Below, piece by piece: positions 44,624 to 55,593 of a stretch of 64,000 nt of DNA. This DNA is from Thermoanaerobacter kivui. GTDB lineage: Bacteria > Bacillota > Thermoanaerobacteria > Thermoanaerobacterales > Thermoanaerobacteraceae. Below the pieces are notes generated by a model. It worked only from the letters and a program-made list of their open reading frames with translations. It was not told the DNA's origin and ran no database searches. Numbering within the stretch: position 1 is the first letter of the stretch; each line of letters begins with the position of its first letter. The position numbers and the translations under genes are program-made. The stretch spans positions 2,071,501 to 2,135,500 of the forward strand of contig NZ_CP009170.1 in assembly GCF_000763575.1 (NCBI RefSeq), in the 5' to 3' direction.

Positions 44624-44797
44624 CATATTACCCCATAACCATATTTTACATTAATTTTCATTAGCTTATTGCGTGATGGTTAGCTTTGCTATACCCTTTT
44701 TTAGGTTATTTTATTAAATTTTTTTTGAATTTTTTTATCACCCTCTTGACATATTACCGAAATACTTATTTCTCTTGTTTTAGTCTTTGCAGAACCC

Positions 44798-44983
44798 TTA
44801 ATCCCTCTTATCTTGTCTTTTATTTAAGACAAGTAAAAATATGGCAAATAAAAATAATAAAATATCGAAGTATATAACTATATCCTCCCTTACCCCAATA
44901 GCTTTTGATATGCGATCAGATAATGAAGCTGTAGTTGCAATAAGAGAACCAATTACAATAACTAATAAATTTAATTTTTTCAT
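44798..44983 (-). CDS. Small membrane protein, 61 aa
   Basis: GGGGGTG 7 bases before the ATG. MKKLNLLVIVIGSLIATTAS is a membrane segment, followed by LSDRISKAIGVREDIV and a second span IYFDILLFLFAIFLLVL, then a basic tail (NKRQDKRD). No family recognised. A good ribosome binding site and two clean spans support a real gene. Confidence 0.55.
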   Translation of the reverse strand: MKKLNLLVIVIGSLIATTASLSDRISKAIGVREDIVIYFDILLFLFAIFLLVLNKRQDKRD

Positions 44984-45173
44984 AAATATTCACCCCCAAT
45001 CTATTTTATAATATAGGCTTGTGCATAATTTGAAAGCCTTCATTTAAGCCATTCCCAAGATGTACTTTTTTGCTATCACTCTTAAATTTTTTATCTTTTA
45101 TGTAGAATTTCCACTCTTATTCGTCGAATTATTATATATACACCATAAAATACTTATAAGAAGGAAATCCCAC

Positions 45174-45355
45174 ATGTACCAGCTTCAATTACTCTTAAAT
45201 ATCCCTGAACTCTTTACTTCCCATTCTAAAATTGATTTCTATTCTTCAATGTTTAAAAACCTTGATCTCTCTCCCATACCTGAATTTCCTTCTTCCGGCT
45301 CCGGTCGTAAAAGTTACTTTCATCATTCAATGTTTAGATCTTTTATAGTTATACA
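45174..45355 (+). pseudogene. IS4/IS1182-type transposase, N-terminal remnant
   Basis: MYQLQLLLNIPELFTSHSKI, DFYSSMFKNLDLSPIPEFPS and RKSYFHHSMFRSFIVI match the N-terminus of a transposase frequent in Thermoanaerobacter and related genomes. The frame stops at a 14-bp tandem repeat where the ThiF fragment begins on the other strand. Only about 57 codons remain. Confidence 0.55.
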
Positions 45356-45371
45356 GGTATAGTTATACAGG
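45344..45371. repeat. Perfect 14-bp tandem repeat at a gene/IS junction
   Basis: TATAGTTATACAGG occurs twice in direct succession (45344-45357, 45358-45371), exactly at the boundary between the transposase remnant and the truncated ThiF gene. It may be a repair scar or a target duplication. Confidence 0.7.
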
Positions 45372-45835
45372 CTGAAAAATTTGGCGAAACTACTAACCTC
45401 ATAGACCACCCCATAATAACCTTATTATTGCTTATTTCTGTGGCTTTGATATTTACACATACCTCATTCACCCATTCTGTAGCATTTTCTGGTGTATCAA
45501 AAGATTTAATTACCAATGTTTTGTTTGCAATATATTTTTCTATATCTTGAACCGAAGATATTTTTTCTTTATAAATAATTAATTCAACTTGAGGATCAAG
45601 CTTTTTTATTTTTTCAGCTAATACTTCGACTTTATATTTTCCTATATCTTCGTAGCAATAAAACAACTGTCTATTCAAATTACTCTCTTCTACTACATCA
45701 AAATCTACAACAGTTATTTTTTTAATTCCCATTGCCACAAAATTCCACAAAACATGTGTACCAATTGCGCCAGCACCCACCCCAAAATTGGGCATCAGAA
45801 GGAGCATCTACTAATTTAATTTCTTCCATTAACAT
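45361..45835 (-). pseudogene. ThiF/MoeB/HesA-type adenylyltransferase, broken
   Basis: The Rossmann nucleotide loop GVGAGAIGTHVLWNFVAMGI and VVDFDVVEESNLNRQLFY are clear ThiF-superfamily signatures (activation of ubiquitin-like sulfur carriers or peptide modification). The N-terminal start (MEEIKLVDAPSDAQ) is in a different frame, shifted near 45790, and the C-terminus ends at the 14-bp repeat. The CxxC zinc half and catalytic Cys are missing. Confidence 0.7.
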
Positions 45836-46660
45836 GAATAATTCACCCCCTTCTTTTTTAGTACACCTGGGCAATTATATTTTCTAATTGGAAGTACTTC
45901 CAGTTTTTATATTAATTCTATCTTATATCATTTATCAAACTATAACTTTGTCCGTTTTTTTTTTTTTTTTTTAGAATATTATTTCCATATTTTATATGTT
46001 TTCCTCACACTTACTCTGTTTTTCTTGTATTTTCTTAATTTCTCATATTTTATATTTATAATTTTAAGCTTTTTCAAGACTTTCAGATGTTTATTAATTT
46101 TTCTTTCGTATTTTTTAGCATAAATTTTACTTTACTATATTTAATATATCTATCCTATCCCGAAAATAAAGCACTGCCGAAAAAGACAAAAAAAACAACA
46201 ACCATATGAACCTATAGTATCATATTTTTAAAAAATTACTCTGTAGGTTTTATATGGTATTATATTAAATCGTGCGTAAACCTTATGCTGTATCCTCCAC
46301 GGTGACTTTTAATCCTAATAATCAGCTTACTTCATCTTCGTTTTTTTAAATAATATGCTATGGAAAGGCATAAGAAAGCACCTTCCTTTCAAAGTTGTAG
46401 GCAAATGCACTAAATACAAAAAAGCTGACAACCCCTACGTCTTTACCGTAGAAGCCATCAGCTGTTTATCAGCAGTTCGGATTTTCCAAAAGGGGGCTTC
46501 ATCCCTTTACCGAGGTTTGAAGATAAATAAAAAAAGATGTAGGGTTAGAAAACATATTTGAGGCTAGTATAACAATGAATATTCGAATGACATGGCAATA
46601 TTACAAAGATGATATTCTTTTGCGTAATATTGGAGAACATGATAAAACGCTCAAAAACCC
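45836..46660. other. Gene-poor AT-rich stretch with an 18-T run and hairpin
   Basis: I see no convincing gene here. A run of 18 T lies at 45955-45972. At 46420-46462 GCTGACAACCCCTACG pairs imperfectly with CGTAGAAGCCATCAGC (CTACG/CGTAG core perfect), which may be the end of a lost element. A 68-codon frame at 46355-46561 has no ribosome binding site and no recognisable motif. Confidence 0.4.
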
Positions 46661-46701
46661 TTGAAAAAGCCTATGCAAAAGTCATGCATAGGCTTTTTCA
46701 A
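46661..46701 (-). terminator. Terminator of the arginine operon
   Basis: Stem TTGAAAAAGCCTATGCA/TGCATAGGCTTTTTCAA around a short loop, directly after the argH stop codon. A-rich and T-rich flanks allow function on both strands. Confidence 0.9.
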
Positions 46702-46702
46702 G

Positions 46703-48019
46703 CTATATTTTGGGTGAACCTATTGTTTTTCTCTTTTTTAAAATATTTTTTATATCTATCGCTTCATATACATCTTTTTCTATCACATCGCTGAATTTTT
46801 TAAGTTCTTCAAGTGATAAATCTTCAATAGCTAAATTTCGTTCTAATGCATATAAAACTACTTTGCCTGCAATTTCATGAGCGGTCCTAAAAGGAATGCC
46901 TTTTTCTACAAGATAGTCCGCAAAATCTGTAGCATTCATATAACCATATTTTGCGGCTTTTTCCATGTTGTTAGGCTTTACTTTAATTGTTTTTATCATC
47001 TCAGTAAATACTTTCAAAGACATTTTTAAAGTGTCTATTCCATCAAACAAAGCTTCTTTATCCTCCTGCATATCTTTGTTATATGCAAGAGGGAGTCCTT
47101 TCATCACCGTAAGTATTGTAATCAAATCACCATAAACTCTCCCAGTTTTCCCCCTTATAAGTTCTGCTGCATCTGGGTTTTTCTTTTGCGGCATCATACT
47201 GCTTCCTGTTGAGAATCTATCGTCCATCTCAATAAAATCAAATTCTTTGCTGGACCACAAAATTAATTCCTCACAGAATCTGCTCAAATGCATCATTGTT
47301 ATAGAAGCAAAGCTTAAAAATTCTATTACAAAGTCCCTATCGCTTACACCGTCCATGCTGTTTAAAGTTATATCATCGAACCCTAAAAGAGATGCCACGT
47401 ATTTTCTATCAATATCAAAGGTGGTACCCGCAAGTGCACCGGAGCCCAAAGGCATTACATTGACTCTTTTCACCATATCCTCAAGCCTTGATAAATCTCT
47501 TTTAAACATTTCAACATAGGCAAGAAGATGATGGCCAAAAGTCACAGGCTGTGCCCTTTGCAAATGCGTATATCCCGGCATAATCGCCTTTTTATAAGTT
47601 TCAGCCATTTCTTTTAAGGTATCTATAAGTTTTATTAAATCCTCTTTTATTTTGTCTATCTCATCTCTCAAATAAAGCCTTTCATCCGTCGCAATTTGGT
47701 CGTTTCGACTTCTTCCTGTGTGAAGTTTGCGCCCTGTATCGCCTATTTTCTCAGTTAAAAGCCTTTCAACATAAGAATGAACATCTTCATCATTTGGTAT
47801 CTCTCCAACATTGGTTTCATCAAGAATTTCCTTTAACCCTTTTTCTATTAAATTGAGTTCATCTTCTGTCAGCACTCCAGCTTTATAAAGTCCTTTTGCA
47901 TGGGCAATTGAGCCTAATATGTCATGCTTTAGAAGCCTAATATCAAAAGAAATGGAGGAATTAAACTCCTCCATTAGTTTGTCCGTCTCGCTTTTAAACC
48001 TACCTCCCCACAGCTTCAT
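46703..48019 (-). CDS. argH: Argininosuccinate lyase
   Basis: 438 aa. [40 protein letters not shown] and the superfamily signature [19 protein letters not shown]. Last step of arginine synthesis: argininosuccinate to arginine and fumarate. The start overlaps the argG end by 20 bases, so translation is coupled. Confidence 0.97.
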   Translation of the reverse strand: MKLWGGRFKSETDKLMEEFNSSISFDIRLLKHDILGSIAHAKGLYKAGVLTEDELNLIEKGLKEILDETNVGEIPNDEDVHSYVERLLTEKIGDTGRKLHTGRSRNDQIATDERLYLRDEIDKIKEDLIKLIDTLKEMAETYKKAIMPGYTHLQRAQPVTFGHHLLAYVEMFKRDLSRLEDMVKRVNVMPLGSGALAGTTFDIDRKYVASLLGFDDITLNSMDGVSDRDFVIEFLSFASITMMHLSRFCEELILWSSKEFDFIEMDDRFSTGSSMMPQKKNPDAAELIRGKTGRVYGDLITILTVMKGLPLAYNKDMQEDKEALFDGIDTLKMSLKVFTEMIKTIKVKPNNMEKAAKYGYMNATDFADYLVEKGIPFRTAHEIAGKVVLYALERNLAIEDLSLEELKKFSDVIEKDVYEAIDIKNILKKRKTIGSPKI

Positions 48020-49232
48020 CCATATCCTTCCTCTCCATTTCCATCAACGCCTTAATTTTTAAAGAAAGTCCAAAGAGATTTATGAATCCTTCTGCATCTT
48101 TTTGATTATAAACCTCATCTTTACCAAAAGTTACAAATTCTTCATTGTAAAGAGAATAAGGAGATTTTGCTCCTGCGTTTATGACATTTCCTTTATAAAG
48201 CTTTAGTCTTACAACACCCGTTACATTTTTTTGCGTTTCCTCCACAAAAGCGTCTAGCGCAGCTTTAAGTGATGAAAACCACAAACCGTTGTAAACAAGG
48301 TCTGCATATTTTTGTGAAACCAAATCCTTAAACCTCATTGTTTCCTTATCAAGCACAAGATATTCAAGTTCTTTGTGAGCAGCGTGAAGCAGTGTCCCTG
48401 CAGGAGTTTCATAAACACCGCGAGATTTCATCCCTACAAGCCTGTTTTCCACAATGTCGGCTATCCCCACACCGTTTCTTCCTGCAATTACGTTTAATTC
48501 TTCTATTAATTTGACGGGTTCTAAAGCTTTGCCGTTTACTTTAACAGGGATGCCCTTTTCAAATTCTATAAGCACATATTCTGGCTTATCTGGGGCTTTG
48601 TCAGGTGGGGTGATTATATTGTAAAGGTCACTTTTAGGCTCATTCCACGGGTCTTCAAGGTCGCCACCTTCATGGCTTACATGCCACAAGTTATTATCGA
48701 CACTGTATATTTTTTCTTTAGTAACAGGGATTGGAATCCCTTTCTTTTTTGCATAGTCTATTTCATCTTCCCTTGATTTTAAATCCCATATCCTCCATGG
48801 TGCTATGATTTTTATTGAGGGGTCAAGAGCATGTATTGATACTTCAAACCTCACCTGGTCATTGCCTTTGCCTGTCGCACCATGGGCTATTGCTTTTGCA
48901 CCCTCTTTGTGGGCAATTTCCACAAGTTTTTTGGCAATTAAAGGCCTCGCCATAGAAGTGCCTAAAAGGTATTTCCCTTCGTAAACAGCACCAGCCTTTA
49001 AAGTAGGGAATATATAATCTTTTACAAATTCTTCTTTTACGTCTTCGATATATACTTTGCTGGCACCACTTGCCAAGGCTTTATCTTTTATATATTTAAG
49101 TTCCTCTCCCTGTCCTACATCAATGCAAGCTGCTATTATCTCACATTCATAATTTTCTTTAAGCCATGGTATAATTACTGATGTGTCAAGTCCTCCTGAA
49201 TAAGCAAGTACTACTTTTTCACCTTTTAACAT
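48000..49232 (-). CDS. argG: Argininosuccinate synthase
   Basis: 410 aa from ATG 49232, which has GAGGAG 8 bases upstream; a longer in-frame start at 49289 would run into car[21 protein letters not shown] is the ATP pyrophosphatase P-loop; [15 protein letters not shown] and [13 protein letters not shown] are the second signature and substrate loop. Joins citrulline and aspartate using ATP. Note that no argF (ornithine carbamoyltransferase) is present in this operon. Confidence 0.97.
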   Translation of the reverse strand: MLKGEKVVLAYSGGLDTSVIIPWLKENYECEIIAACIDVGQGEELKYIKDKALASGASKVYIEDVKEEFVKDYIFPTLKAGAVYEGKYLLGTSMARPLIAKKLVEIAHKEGAKAIAHGATGKGNDQVRFEVSIHALDPSIKIIAPWRIWDLKSREDEIDYAKKKGIPIPVTKEKIYSVDNNLWHVSHEGGDLEDPWNEPKSDLYNIITPPDKAPDKPEYVLIEFEKGIPVKVNGKALEPVKLIEELNVIAGRNGVGIADIVENRLVGMKSRGVYETPAGTLLHAAHKELEYLVLDKETMRFKDLVSQKYADLVYNGLWFSSLKAALDAFVEETQKNVTGVVRLKLYKGNVINAGAKSPYSLYNEEFVTFGKDEVYNQKDAEGFINLFGLSLKIKALMEMERKDMDEAVGR

Positions 49233-49245
49233 TTTTAAACACTCC

Positions 49246-52200
49246 TCACAAAACCAAATTTTTAACATTATCCTTTTGTATTTCTTCATATTCGTTTATA
49301 GATAAAATAGACAAACCACTCACATTTACTTTTGCTACAGCATTTAATGCCGCCTTTATAGTATCTATAGATGTAAAGAGAGGAATTCTGTATTCCACTG
49401 CAGTTCTTCTTAACTTAAATCCTATATTATCAGGTTTTTTGCCTTTTGTCGGTGTATTTACTACAGTGTCAAAATATCCGTCTTTCAACAACTTTATTGC
49501 ATTATCAAGAACCATAATATTTACATGAATACCCATCAAACTTAAATACTTACCTGTCCTGTATGTTGCATATATTTCATACCCTAAGCTCTGCAATTTT
49601 TCAACTAAAGATACTGCTTCTTGAAAATCTCTTTCCGCTATTGAAAGAAGAATCTTGCCTTTTTTAGGTATTTTAAGACCGGCTCCTTCTAAAGCTTTGT
49701 AAAGAGCTCCTTCATAACTTAAATCTATACCCATAATTTCTCCTGTTGATTTCATTTCAGGTCCTAATGAAACCTCAGTATCTGTCAATTTTTCCATGGA
49801 AAATACAGGAGCTTTCACAACCGTGTATGGAGCTTTAGGCCATAAACCGCCTTTATAACCTAATTCCTTTAATTTTTTACCTAGTGCAATTTCCACTGCC
49901 AGTTTCACCAGAGGTACACCTGTCGCTTTGCTCATAATAGGTACAGTACGTGAAGCTCTGGGATTTACTTCTAACACGTATACAGTGCCTTCTTTTACTG
50001 CAAATTGAATATTTATAAGTCCTTTTACATTTAAAGCTTTTGAAATCCTCTCTGTGTATTCGATAATAGTGTTTATCTCCCGTTCAGACAAATTTCTTGC
50101 AGGATATATTGAGAAACTGTCTCCTGAATGTACTCCAGCTCTTTCTATATGCTCCATTATTCCGGGTATTAGCACACACTCACCATCTGACACCGCATCA
50201 ATTTCTACTTCTCTTCCATCTATATATTTATCTATTAAAATAGGTTTGCCTGGAGATATTTCTGTCGCATGTTTTACATAGTCAATCAGTTCTTGAAGTG
50301 TGTTAACTTTTTCCATAGATTGACCACCTATAACATACGAGGGCCTTACAAGAAGTGGAAAACCAAGTTTTAGCGCAATATCTTTTGCATCTCCTACTGT
50401 CAAGGCATAATCGCCTTTAGGTTGATTGATGTTTAGCTCTTTTAAAAGTTTTGAGAACTTTTCCCTGTCTTCACTTATATCAATGCTTTCATAGGAAGTG
50501 CCTAATATTTTTACTCCGTTTTTGACTAACCCTTCTGTAAGATTTATTGCTGTCTGGCCGCCAAACATTACCATTACACCGAGGGGTTTTTCTTTCTCGT
50601 ATATGTTTAAAACATCCTCCAATGTAATAGGCTCAAAGTACAGCCTGTCACCTGTATCAAAATCTGTACTGACAGTTTCAGGATTGTTGTTTATTATGAT
50701 GGATTTGATTCCTGCATCTCTTAAAGCCCACAAGGCTTTAACAGAACAGTAATCAAACTCAATTCCCTGACCAATTCTTATGGGTCCAGAGCCTATTACA
50801 ATTACTTTTGGTATATCATGGATTTCAACTTCATCTTCTTCACCATAAGTGGAATATATATATTGTGTGACGGATTCAAACTCTGCTGCACAGGTATCTA
50901 CCATTTTATAGGAAGGATATATGCTATATTCTTTTCTTAATGCTCTCACATCTTCTTCTTTAATTCCCTTTATTGTTGCAATTTCTCTGTCTGAAAATCC
51001 CATTCTCTTTGCTTTTTTAAGAATCTCTTCCCTTAACTCATTTTTCTCTATTTCCCTCTCCATATTTATAATATTTAAAAGCTTATTTAAAAACCATTTG
51101 TCTATTTTTGTAACGTCATTAATATAATCAATGTCTATATCGCAGCGAAGAGCTTCTGCTATATAAAATAGCCTCATGTCATTAGGAACTGATATGCCTT
51201 TTAGTATTTCTTCTGTTTTCATGCCTTTTATATTGTTTAATCGAAGGCCGTAAGCTTTTATCTCTAATGACCTTACGGCCTTCAAAAGGGAGGCTTCAAA
51301 AGACCTTTCAATTGCCATTACTTCTCCTGTCGCCTTCATCTGTGTACCTATTTTTCTATCAGTAGTATAAAATTTGTCAAAAGGCCATCTCGGTATTTTT
51401 GTCACAACATAATCCAGTGCAGGTTCAAAAAATGCAGTTGTTTTACCTGTTACAGGATTTTTTATTTCATCAAGTCTAAGCCCTATTGCAATTTTTGCAG
51501 CAACCTTTGCAATAGGATAACCTGTCGCTTTTGATGCCAGTGCGCTTGAACGACTAACCCTTGGGTTTACTTCTATAACATAGTATTTGTGGCTTTGGGG
51601 ATCTAAAGCAAATTGGATATTACATCCTCCCTCAATTTTTAAAGCCTTGATTATTTTAATGCTTGCACTTCTTAACATTTGATATTCGTAATCTGACAAA
51701 GTCTGCACTGGCGCTACGACTATACTATCTCCTGTGTGAACTCCTACTGGATCAAAATTTTCCATGCTACAGATGGTAATACAATTATCATCAGCATCTC
51801 TCATTACCTCAAACTCTATTTCTTTCCATCCGTACAGAGATTTTTCAACAAGCACTTCTCCAACCATGCTTTTTTTAAGGCCTAAATCTACAATCGATAT
51901 AAGTTCCTCATCATTGTTGGCTATACCACCGCCTGTACCTCCGAGTGTATATGCAGGCCTTATTATCAAAGGATAACCGTAATTTTTAGCAAATTTTAAG
52001 GCATCCTCTACATTTGTGACTGTGATACTTTCAGCAACTGGCTCCTCTATTTCCTGCATTTTTCTTTTAAAAAGTTCTCTGTCTTCTGCAGTTTTTATTG
52101 ACTCAAAAGAAGTTCCCAAAAGTTTTACATTGTATTTGTCTAAAATTCCCTCTTCTTCGAGTTTGACAGCAAGATTGAGCCCTGTCTGTCCTCCCAAGGT

Positions 52201-52464
52201 AGCAAGAATTCCATCCGGCCTTTCTTTTGCTATTATTTTTTCAACTACGGGAGCAGTAGGATTTTCAATATAAACAATATCTGCTATATCAGTGTCAGTC
52301 ATTATGGTAGCTGGATTGTTGTTTACCAGAACAACTTGTACGCCTTCTTCTTTTAAGGATTTACAGGCTTGGGTTCCTGAATAATCAAACTCTGCTGCTT
52401 GCCCTATTATAATAGGGCCTGAGCCTATTACCAGAACCTTACTAATATCCTTATACTTCGGCAA
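49246..52464 (-). CDS. carB: Carbamoyl-phosphate synthase large subunit
   Basis: 1072 aa, full length. Two homologous ATP-grasp halves ([20 protein letters not shown] and [20 protein letters not shown] mark their starts) and a C-terminal MGS-like regulatory domain (ISIAERDF-like [19 protein letters not shown]). Makes carbamoyl phosphate from bicarbonate, ATP and ammonia delivered by CarA. Starts 14 bases inside the carA end. Placement inside an arg operon implies the arginine-dedicated enzyme, although it could serve pyrimidines too. Confidence 0.98.
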   Translation of the reverse strand: MPKYKDISKVLVIGSGPIIIGQAAEFDYSGTQACKSLKEEGVQVVLVNNNPATIMTDTDIADIVYIENPTAPVVEKIIAKERPDGILATLGGQTGLNLAVKLEEEGILDKYNVKLLGTSFESIKTAEDRELFKRKMQEIEEPVAESITVTNVEDALKFAKNYGYPLIIRPAYTLGGTGGGIANNDEELISIVDLGLKKSMVGEVLVEKSLYGWKEIEFEVMRDADDNCITICSMENFDPVGVHTGDSIVVAPVQTLSDYEYQMLRSASIKIIKALKIEGGCNIQFALDPQSHKYYVIEVNPRVSRSSALASKATGYPIAKVAAKIAIGLRLDEIKNPVTGKTTAFFEPALDYVVTKIPRWPFDKFYTTDRKIGTQMKATGEVMAIERSFEASLLKAVRSLEIKAYGLRLNNIKGMKTEEILKGISVPNDMRLFYIAEALRCDIDIDYINDVTKIDKWFLNKLLNIINMEREIEKNELREEILKKAKRMGFSDREIATIKGIKEEDVRALRKEYSIYPSYKMVDTCAAEFESVTQYIYSTYGEEDEVEIHDIPKVIVIGSGPIRIGQGIEFDYCSVKALWALRDAGIKSIIINNNPETVSTDFDTGDRLYFEPITLEDVLNIYEKEKPLGVMVMFGGQTAINLTEGLVKNGVKILGTSYESIDISEDREKFSKLLKELNINQPKGDYALTVGDAKDIALKLGFPLLVRPSYVIGGQSMEKVNTLQELIDYVKHATEISPGKPILIDKYIDGREVEIDAVSDGECVLIPGIMEHIERAGVHSGDSFSIYPARNLSEREINTIIEYTERISKALNVKGLINIQFAVKEGTVYVLEVNPRASRTVPIMSKATGVPLVKLAVEIALGKKLKELGYKGGLWPKAPYTVVKAPVFSMEKLTDTEVSLGPEMKSTGEIMGIDLSYEGALYKALEGAGLKIPKKGKILLSIAERDFQEAVSLVEKLQSLGYEIYATYRTGKYLSLMGIHVNIMVLDNAIKLLKDGYFDTVVNTPTKGKKPDNIGFKLRRTAVEYRIPLFTSIDTIKAALNAVAKVNVSGLSILSINEYEEIQKDNVKNLVL

Positions 52465-53521
52465 AATAAGACCTCCTTTTGTAAACCATGACTATATCCA
52501 TGAATTTATCAAAAATATCTGTTGAATCACGGGGTCCAGGACATGCCTCAGGATGATACTGCACAGAAAAAACTGGCAGAAACTTATGCATAATGCCTTC
52601 TACTGTTCCATCGTTTAAGTTTATATGGGTTACAGTTATCTTGTTTTTATCTATTGACTCCTCTTCAACAGCGTATCCGTGGTTTTGAGAAGTTATATAG
52701 TCTTTATTTGTTAGTAAATCCTTAACAGGTTGATTTGCACCTCTGTGGCCAAATTTCATCTTTACTGTATTGCATCCAAGAGCAAGGGCTATTATTTGAT
52801 GCCCTAAGCATATTCCAAGCACAGGTTTTATACCCATAAAGTGTTTAGTAAGTTCTATTGCATAAACTGCATCTTTAGGGTCACCCGGTCCATTTGAAAG
52901 AAATATTGCATCGGGATTTATTTGCATAACATCATCATAACTTGCATTGTAAGGAAACACATAAATGTCAAATCCAACTGAATTTAGCATTTTTAAAATG
53001 CTCTTTTTTGTGCCAAGGTCAATAAAGGCAAGTTTTGGACCAATACCCGCTATACGGTATAACCTTTTTGTAGAAACTTCTTCTAAAAGATTTGTTTGGT
53101 CAAATTCTATGTCGTCGTCAGGGTTACAAGTTATAATTCCTCTCATAGTTCCATTTTCTCTAAGCTTTTTTGTCAAAGCCCTTGTATCAACACCTGATAA
53201 TACCGGTATGTTGTGCTCATCAAGATAGCTCAAAAGCGACTTCTCACTCTGGAAATTACTAGGCTTATCACAATATTCCCGTATCACAAACCCCCTTATA
53301 TAAGGCTTTTCTGATTGAAAGTCGTATTTGTTAATACCATAATTTCCTATTAAAGGATATGTCATGACAACTATTTGGCCTGCATAGGAAGGATCTGTTA
53401 TGGCTTCTTGATAGCCTGTCATCCCTGTGGTAAAAACAACTTCTCCATATCCTTTTTTGTTTTTGCTTATTAACTTGCCTTCAAATATGCTTCCATCCTC
53501 AAGTTTTAAATAACCTTTCAT
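52451..53521 (-). CDS. carA: Carbamoyl-phosphate synthase small subunit (glutaminase)
   Basis: 356 aa from ATG 53521, one base after the argD stop (a longer start at 53548 would overlap argD). [20 protein letters not shown], then the class I glutamine amidotransferase triad: [12 protein letters not shown] (Cys), [12 protein letters not shown] (His, Glu). Supplies ammonia to CarB. Confidence 0.96.
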   Translation of the reverse strand: MKGYLKLEDGSIFEGKLISKNKKGYGEVVFTTGMTGYQEAITDPSYAGQIVVMTYPLIGNYGINKYDFQSEKPYIRGFVIREYCDKPSNFQSEKSLLSYLDEHNIPVLSGVDTRALTKKLRENGTMRGIITCNPDDDIEFDQTNLLEEVSTKRLYRIAGIGPKLAFIDLGTKKSILKMLNSVGFDIYVFPYNASYDDVMQINPDAIFLSNGPGDPKDAVYAIELTKHFMGIKPVLGICLGHQIIALALGCNTVKMKFGHRGANQPVKDLLTNKDYITSQNHGYAVEEESIDKNKITVTHINLNDGTVEGIMHKFLPVFSVQYHPEACPGPRDSTDIFDKFMDIVMVYKRRSYFAEV

Positions 53522-53522
53522 G

Positions 53523-54707
53523 CTAAAACCCCATTTCACAAAGTACATCCTCCAGTATTATTAACGCCGTATCTATTTCCTCTTCTGTCACAGTAAGAGG
53601 AGGAACAAATCTTAAAACATTGTGGCTGATACAATTTATAAGTAAGCCTTTTTCCATTGCCTTTGTCACAATATCCGGCGCCTCTTCCATATCCATTTCG
53701 CAGCCTATCATAAGGCCTTTTCCTCTCACTTCTTTTATGACACTGTATTTCTCCTTTAAATTTTTAAGTTTTCTCCTAAAATACTCGCCTTTTTGAGCTA
53801 CACTATCTAAAAAGCCTTCCTTTGTTATTTCATTCATCACTGCAATTCCTGCGGCGCAAGCTAAAGGACTCCCGCCAAATGTGGAGGCATGGTCTCCCGG
53901 TTGAAAAACAGCTTTATCCTCTTTTGCGACAATAGCTCCTATTGGGAAGCCTCCTCCCAATCCCTTTGCTAAAGTCATAATGTCAGGAGTTATGCCGTAA
54001 TGTTCATATCCAAAAAGTTTTCCCGTCCTTCCTATACCTGTCTGAACTTCGTCTATTATAAAGAGAATGTCATTTTCATCACATATTTCTCTTGCTGCCT
54101 TTATATACTCCGGTGTAGCTTCATGGATACCACCTTCGCCTTGCACTACTTCCAGCATAATTGCACACACTTCATCATCAATTGCTTCATAAAGAGCGTC
54201 AATATCATTAAAAGGTACATATTTAAAACCAGAAAGAAGTGGGCCAAAACCTTTGTGATATTTCTCTTGACCTGTCGCAGTAAGTGCCCCAAAAGTTCTA
54301 CCGTGAAAAGAATTTTTGGCAGATATAACTTTATACCTTTTATCACCGTATTTTAATGAGGCATATTTTCTGGCAAGTTTTATGGCGCCTTCATTTGCTT
54401 CTGCACCGCTGTTTGCAAAAAATACTCTATCTCCAAAGGAGTTTTCCGCAATTATCTTTGCAAGTTGTATCTGATTCTCATTCCAATAAAGATTAGAACA
54501 GTGTATAAGTTTTTCGGATTGGTTCTTTATAGCATCAACTAATGCCGGATGACAATGCCCCAGTGAATTTACTGCAATGCCTGCAACAAAATCGAGATAA
54601 ACATTCCCTTTGTCATCCCACACTTTTGTCCCTTTTCCCTCTACCAGGGTAATAGGGTATCTGCTGTAAGTATTCATTAGATATTTCTTATCCTCAGAGG
54701 TTATCAT
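53523..54707 (-). CDS. argD: Acetylornithine aminotransferase
   Basis: 394 aa from ATG 54707; a TTG two codons earlier is in frame. YPITLVEGKGTKVWDDKGNV, FFANSGAEANEGAIKLARKY, FIIDEVQTGIGRTGK and the PLP lysine in TLAKGLGGGFPIGA. A class III PLP transaminase making N-acetylornithine. Start overlaps the end of argB by 14 bases. Confidence 0.95.
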   Translation of the reverse strand: MITSEDKKYLMNTYSRYPITLVEGKGTKVWDDKGNVYLDFVAGIAVNSLGHCHPALVDAIKNQSEKLIHCSNLYWNENQIQLAKIIAENSFGDRVFFANSGAEANEGAIKLARKYASLKYGDKRYKVISAKNSFHGRTFGALTATGQEKYHKGFGPLLSGFKYVPFNDIDALYEAIDDEVCAIMLEVVQGEGGIHEATPEYIKAAREICDENDILFIIDEVQTGIGRTGKLFGYEHYGITPDIMTLAKGLGGGFPIGAIVAKEDKAVFQPGDHASTFGGSPLACAAGIAVMNEITKEGFLDSVAQKGEYFRRKLKNLKEKYSVIKEVRGKGLMIGCEMDMEEAPDIVTKAMEKGLLINCISHNVLRFVPPLTVTEEEIDTALIILEDVLCEMGF

Positions 54708-55593
54708 CGTCAAAACATTCCTTTCCTATCATAGTACCTATTCCTTCATCAGTAAAAATTTCAAGAAGCAATGAATGTGTAAGCCTTCCGTCAATGATGT
54801 GAGCTCTTTTCACGCCATTTTCAACAGCTTTTATGCAACATTCAAGTTTTGGTATCATTCCACCGTTTATGCGTCCCGAATTCATAAATTCTTTTGCATG
54901 CTCTAAGTCCATTCGGGATATTAGGCTACTTTTATCATTTATATTTGATAGAATTCCTTCGACATCTGTAAGTAAAATTAGTTTTTCAGCCTTTAATGCT
55001 TCTGCGATTTTTCCTGCTGCAGTATCCGCATTTACATTGTATGTTTTGCCGTCATCTCCGAAAGATGTCGGTGCAATAACAGGTATATAGCCTTTTTCCA
55101 GCATCATCGTTATTACATCTATGTTTACATCTACAATTTTTCCTACGTATCCTATGTCGCCGTTTGAGGTATCTTTTTCCGCCTTTAAAAGTCTCCCATC
55201 TTTCCCGCTTACGCCAATCGCCTGGCCCCCTAGTTCATTGATCAAGGATACAATTTCCTTATTAATGCGCCCCACTAGTACCATTTCAACAACTTCCATA
55301 GTTACCTCGTCAGTAACCCGCAGTCCCTTCACAAACTTTGACTCTATGCCTAATCTTTTTAGCATGTTATTTATTTCTGGTCCACCGCCATGTACAACTA
55401 CGGGGTTTAATCCTACAAATTTCATCAATACAATGTCCTGCATTACCATTCTTTTTAAATTGCAGTCTAACATTGCACTTCCACCGTATTTTATTACAAC
55501 TGTCTTGCCGGAGAACTTTTTAATATAAGGGAGTGCTTCTATTAAAACATGGGCTTTTGCGATTTCGTCACCATATTTTTGCTTTCTAATCAT
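54694..55593 (-). CDS. argB: Acetylglutamate kinase
   Basis: 299 aa. VVIKYGGSAMLDCNLKRMV and VVVHGGGPEINNMLKRLGI bind the phosphates and N-acetylglutamate; GYIPVIAPTSFGDDGKTYNV and KLILLTDVEGILSN close the site. The long N-terminal helix (AKAHVLIEALPYIKKF) is typical of hexameric, arginine-inhibited forms. Start overlaps the argJ stop by 4 bases. Confidence 0.97.
   Translation of the reverse strand: MIRKQKYGDEIAKAHVLIEALPYIKKFSGKTVVIKYGGSAMLDCNLKRMVMQDIVLMKFVGLNPVVVHGGGPEINNMLKRLGIESKFVKGLRVTDEVTMEVVEMVLVGRINKEIVSLINELGGQAIGVSGKDGRLLKAEKDTSNGDIGYVGKIVDVNIDVITMMLEKGYIPVIAPTSFGDDGKTYNVNADTAAGKIAEALKAEKLILLTDVEGILSNINDKSSLISRMDLEHAKEFMNSGRINGGMIPKLECCIKAVENGVKRAHIIDGRLTHSLLLEIFTDEGIGTMIGKECFDDDNL

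Larger units (their letters stand above)
42896..44768 (+). mobile_element. IS110-family element, copy 2
   Basis: Same element as 13690-15563; I see a C/T change near 43230, one near 44423, and one T fewer in a run near 44730. It also lies directly in the SD of a minus-strand gene. The right flank starts TTTCTCTTG. The near identity means the duplication is recent or the copies are homogenised. Confidence 0.9.

Noticed and set aside
46355-46561. 68-codon frame after the poly-T region
   Set aside because: No ribosome binding site and no recognisable motif; it contains an imperfect hairpin and looks non-coding.
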